Shown: one piece after another, positions 1-38,500 of the stretch
How the letters are laid out: the number at the start of each line of letters is the position of its first letter
How positions within the stretch are numbered: position 1 is the stretch's first letter
Translations under genes and position numbers: made by a program
Source of the DNA: Cristatella mucedo
Lineage: Eukaryota; Bryozoa; Phylactolaemata; Cristatellidae
Length of the DNA: 38,500 nt
Assembly: GCA_009760855.2 (NCBI GenBank)
Contig: WPIO01000004.1
Location: forward strand, 5,940,001 to 5,978,500
Reading direction: 5' to 3'
The notes under the pieces: model-generated
The model's database searches: none
Seen by the model: only the letters and a program-made list of their open reading frames with translations
What the model was told of the DNA's origin: nothing

Positions 1-773
1 GCACGCTCGGGCGCGCCGCCGCGGTAACAATAAGCTTACGTGCCGGACGGACTACGTGCTCGACGGAAAGAAGCGAACAAGAAAGGCGCGCGAGCGCCCT
101 TTAGAATAGCGACAACGACGATATTAGCACGATATTAGCGACGATATTAGCTCCCTGAAAGCACCAAATCTCGTCTTGGTGGGCGACGCCCGCTAGAAAA
201 GAAGCTCGTCCGTCGTTCGATTGGAAATTATGCCGAAAACAGCGCACAAAGAACGAGCAGTCGTTGCTCTGCCGAGACCGGCCGAGCCATCCGCTTGAGG
301 CCGGTCTACACGCCGAGAATCGCCACAACGGCCGCCTAGCAGCTGGGTGAGGAGAAGAGGCGGTGCGGACGGCAGCTCGGCGGCGGTGGCCATGGCCGTG
401 GCCATGCGGAGGGCCATGCGGAGCTTTGCATGCGCGCCGTCCTGGCTGAAGGTCAGTGGAGCCGGCCTGGAGACAATTCTAGGAAGTCATCTGACGGTCA
501 GATATGAGGACAGAGACGCCCCCTCACGAAAGATGTCTTGGGGCTGCATCGCAGCCGTAGTCGATTTTCCATTCGTCGCACCCTTAAAAAGTGCGTCTTT
601 CCGTTGACGTAGCGGGCATAAGCGCAGCCGGCACCCACGTGATTCACGGATTCCGCTAATTCCGACCGCTCGAGCCGCCCGCTCCGTCGTCACCTCCCGT
701 CTCGAAGCCGCGCCAGGAGCGTCTTAGAGCCGCACTCCCGCGCCACGAAAGCACTCCCAGCGAGGCGCTGCGG

Positions 774-820
<47 letters not shown>

Positions 821-1150
821 GGCTCTTTAGCGGGCGGCAATACTGCCAGCCGTCTTGTTAAAAGGCGGCGGCATGATGCACCGAGCGTAGACCCGTAGAC
901 CGGCCTGCGCATCAGCTGAATAACGCGCCTCTCGAGCTCTCTATCCATTTATCACTCTCCGGACATCGACTGGCTTCGCGGCTTCGCTACGTCACTTCCG
1001 TCAGCGACAGCGAGCGCGGTGCAGAGCTTAGTAAGCGTTGTGGGGCTGGCGCACACGATACATCCGATAGTACAAAGAATCATTGCGGTATACTGCGACT
1101 CTCTACAAAGCGGTCAAAAGCTGCCAAGCTCTCAAGTAGCATAGATAGCA
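1..1150. other. Upstream intron or flank, no gene seen
   Basis: GC-rich with scattered short open frames and one GA/GACA microsatellite. No TSPN-like or Gly-X-Y exon was found. It is probably intron, as the TSPN domain must start further upstream. Confidence 0.5.
773..820. repeat. GA then GACA microsatellite
   Basis: (GA)n followed by five ACAG units. Confidence 0.95.
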
Positions 1151-1162
1151 TAGCACGGTTTT

Positions 1163-1690
1163 GTGATGAGTGCAAAGAGTGTCAGAGCGCTTCCTCGCGC
1201 TCCTCCACTCGAGCAATATGCCGAGTTCTGGCCGATCGCTGGACCGTTCCAACGGTTCTGTGCCCGCCACGGCTTGGCTCCTTCGTACCTAGCTGACCTG
1301 CGGCACCAGTTTCAGCCTGTTCGCGCCCTCAGGTCCTGTGTGGACAATAAATTAGCTGTTTCATTCGTCTGATTAAAGACCGCTGGCGACAGAAGCTTTA
1401 GCTCTGCAGGTCATAAACTGTGGAACTCGCTTCCACAATTCTTAGGCAACGACAACTACTCTCCTGCTGCCGACTATGGCTCATCCTTTTCATCGGTCCT
1501 GAGCTGCTACTTCTATGCTGCTCACTACCTCAACTGCTCTCCTGACTCTGCTATGCTTCTCACTTTCTCTTTGTTGTGTGAGACGAAGTCTGTTGGCTAC
1601 CGAATGCGTATCGAAAGCCGCTCAGGCTGTGAGTGGCGCTATACAAAACTCTCCTGCGTAACACCCACGTGGTCTTTATGAATTTGTGGA
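1163..1690 (+). mobile_element. Non-LTR retrotransposon (LINE) 3' fragment
   Basis: Frame 1163 onward carries the typical end of LINE ORF2: GLAPSYLADL, PVRALRS, then after an in-frame stop (1372) LKTAGDRSFSSAG, HKLWNSLP (to about 1440). The 240 bp that follow are 3' untranslated sequence; they recur at 27592-27845, which defines the same family. A short AAT-like patch follows at 1735-1770. It is 5'-truncated and dead. Confidence 0.75.
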
Positions 1691-1907
1691 GTTACAGACG
1701 GAGATACATTACATTACTTTCGGCACAATGAATACTGATAATAGTAGTAACAATAATAGTAATAATTACGGGTCATCTGTACGGCGACCTAAGATAACTA
1801 ACTCAATCTCTATCCGGGAGTTCTGCAACTCGCCGCAAAAGAATCAAAACCCACTTGGGGTTGACAAGAATAGTATCGCGCTCCGCAAAACCGCACGACT
1901 CTTTGGC

Positions 1908-1965
1908 TTAGGCTAAAGCGAAAGGTTAAAGGCTAAAGCGAAAGGTTAAAGGCTAAAGCTAAATC
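1908..1965. repeat. 20-bp tandem repeat
   Basis: ggctaaagcgaaaggttaaa is present twice in full and once in part. Confidence 0.85.
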
Positions 1966-2212
1966 AAATATCTGTGAAAAAGCGAAGCCGCGGCTACGCG
2001 GTTAGTAAGCACTTCCGACGAATGAAGAGCTCAGCAGTCAGCATTTTAGCGAGGAGGAGGAGGCAGCCTCGGAATGACACACGATTTGGCCGACTCAATT
2101 TATACGGCGGTTGTCTGTCGTCTGCACAATTATTCATTGCGCCGTGCGAGGCCGCGTGTTTAGCTCCCCTAGCGGATCGAAGTACGGTTCGCGAAGTACG
2201 TAGAGATCGGGG

Positions 2213-2330
2213 CTGATCGAACAGCCTCATTTATATAGCAGCGGAAGAGCCTTAACGGGAATCGCCAACTCTTGCAGCGGGCAAAATAGTAATGGCCGCT
2301 GCTGGACGTGAACTGGCGACCGCAGTCTGG
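2213..2330 (-). mobile_element. SINE-like element, second family, copy 1
   Basis: The complement of gaacagcctcatttatatag at 2219-2238 matches the tail of the copy at 5524-5680, and both share a ttgcagcggg segment further in. There is a weak B-box-like cagttcacgtcc. Two copies in opposite orientation define the family. Confidence 0.45.
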
Positions 2331-2704
2331 AAGTGATGGCGCCTTCGCTCTGGGCTGAGACCGCGACGGCGGCGGCGTGCGAGCGGTCGAGCCGCTTCGC
2401 CGCTTGTCCAGCGGTCCGCTCCGCGGTCCAGCGGTGCAAGAGCGAAGAAGCCACTCCAAGCGCCACTCGAAGACGCCGCTATTCGCACTCTAAACGCTTC
2501 GGCGATCCAGCGATTGCCGGCAGATCGCAAGTTTACAAGATCACAAGAGCAGCCAGCAGGTCACACGCCACCTGCCTGACCTGACCTTGCCGCCACCTCC
2601 CTGACTGGAGGCCTGGGCGCCTTGTGGAGCCCAGGCTGACCCACCAGCGCGACCCACCAGCGCGACCCACAGTGCAGCCGAAAGAGGGCCGCCGCGGCCC
2701 GAGG

Positions 2705-2735
2705 CCGCGAGGGGGCGCTCCCGCTAGGGGGCGCC
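2705..2735 (+). promoter_or_regulatory. Two adjacent CTCF-like motifs
   Basis: Two 15-bp sequences in the same orientation, CCGCGAGGGGGCGCT (2705-2719) and CCGCTAGGGGGCGCC (2721-2735), both contain the CC.C.AGGGGGCGC core of the bilaterian CTCF site. They sit 107 bp before the first visible collagen exon. Binding is inferred from motif similarity only. Confidence 0.4.
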
Positions 2736-2842
2736 CTAAGAGAGGAGGCCGCTGCTGCCTCCGTCGCTGCCGTGCAACGCAGAGCGACGGTCGCGGAAGT
2801 TCAGAGGTCAGCGGCTGCAGCGCTTGCCTCGCTCCGCTACAG

Positions 2843-38406
<35,564 letters not shown>

Positions 38407-38500
38407 GTGAGTAGCGAGCACCGCCCGCTCGAGGCGAGGTGCGCCTCGCCGTCGCCGAGTGCTCGAGAGCGCCAGAGTCCGGTGGGGGGAGTGAGACCGG

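Noticed and set aside
2624-2842. Frame upstream of and continuous with collagen exon 1
   Set aside because: It is Arg/Gly-rich with CTCF-like GC repeats, unlike a TSPN domain, and a good acceptor lies at 2842.

Overview
The window is animal nuclear DNA, visibly GC- and CpG-rich. It holds the middle of one large gene on the + strand, cut into at least 24 small exons (about 2.07 kb of coding sequence spread over 35.6 kb). The product is a FACIT-type collagen alpha chain (fibril-associated collagen with interrupted triple helices). The first visible exon (2843-2920) is the last piece of a thrombospondin-N-terminal-like (TSPN) domain, with an LQW...HCDP...E.C.E.P block of the kind I recall from the type IX alpha-1 chain. 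A hinge exon with two cysteines follows, then Gly-X-Y exons. Many of these are the 54-bp, phase-0 units typical of collagens. A cysteine-bearing non-collagenous block (31688-33907), a short Gly-X-Y block, and a second non-collagenous segment with an S.C..VL.EQI....L core (38070-38406) come next. The last resembles the trimerisation segments between FACIT collagen domains. Both gene ends lie outside the window. CpG retention suggests an invertebrate or an early vertebrate; the sequence does not settle the phylum.

The most unusual item is inside the gene. An open frame at 19816-20223 begins with a convincing signal peptide, has three cysteines after the start and ends in frame with the collagen exon at 20263-20316. 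It looks like an alternative first exon driven by an internal promoter. That would give a short secreted isoform without the TSPN domain, in the manner known for vertebrate COL9A1. This is a hypothesis, not a proven exon.

The introns are full of decayed mobile elements. There are minus-strand pieces of a CR1/L2-like LINE at about 8.6-11.0 kb and 12.6-13.2 kb, and a plus-strand LINE end near 1.2-1.7 kb whose 3' region is repeated at 27.6-27.8 kb. tRNA-derived SINEs (8.46, 30.67, 33.39 and 36.6 kb) share their 3' tails with the LINE. A second small SINE-like family occurs at 2.2 and 5.5 kb, and a pogo/Tigger-like transposon end at 7.56-7.79 kb. A 187-bp hAT MITE at 8225-8411, with an 8-bp target duplication, closely resembles the horizontally transferred SPIN elements.

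Long GA/TC tracts are very frequent; the largest is a 966-bp pyrimidine tract at 26399-27364. There is also a 36/48-bp minisatellite (25141-25500), two perfect GC-rich hairpins and AT-rich patches. I see no second complete protein-coding gene, no functional tRNA or rRNA gene, and no CRISPR array. Long open frames built of Ser-Leu or Arg-Glu repeats are products of the microsatellites.
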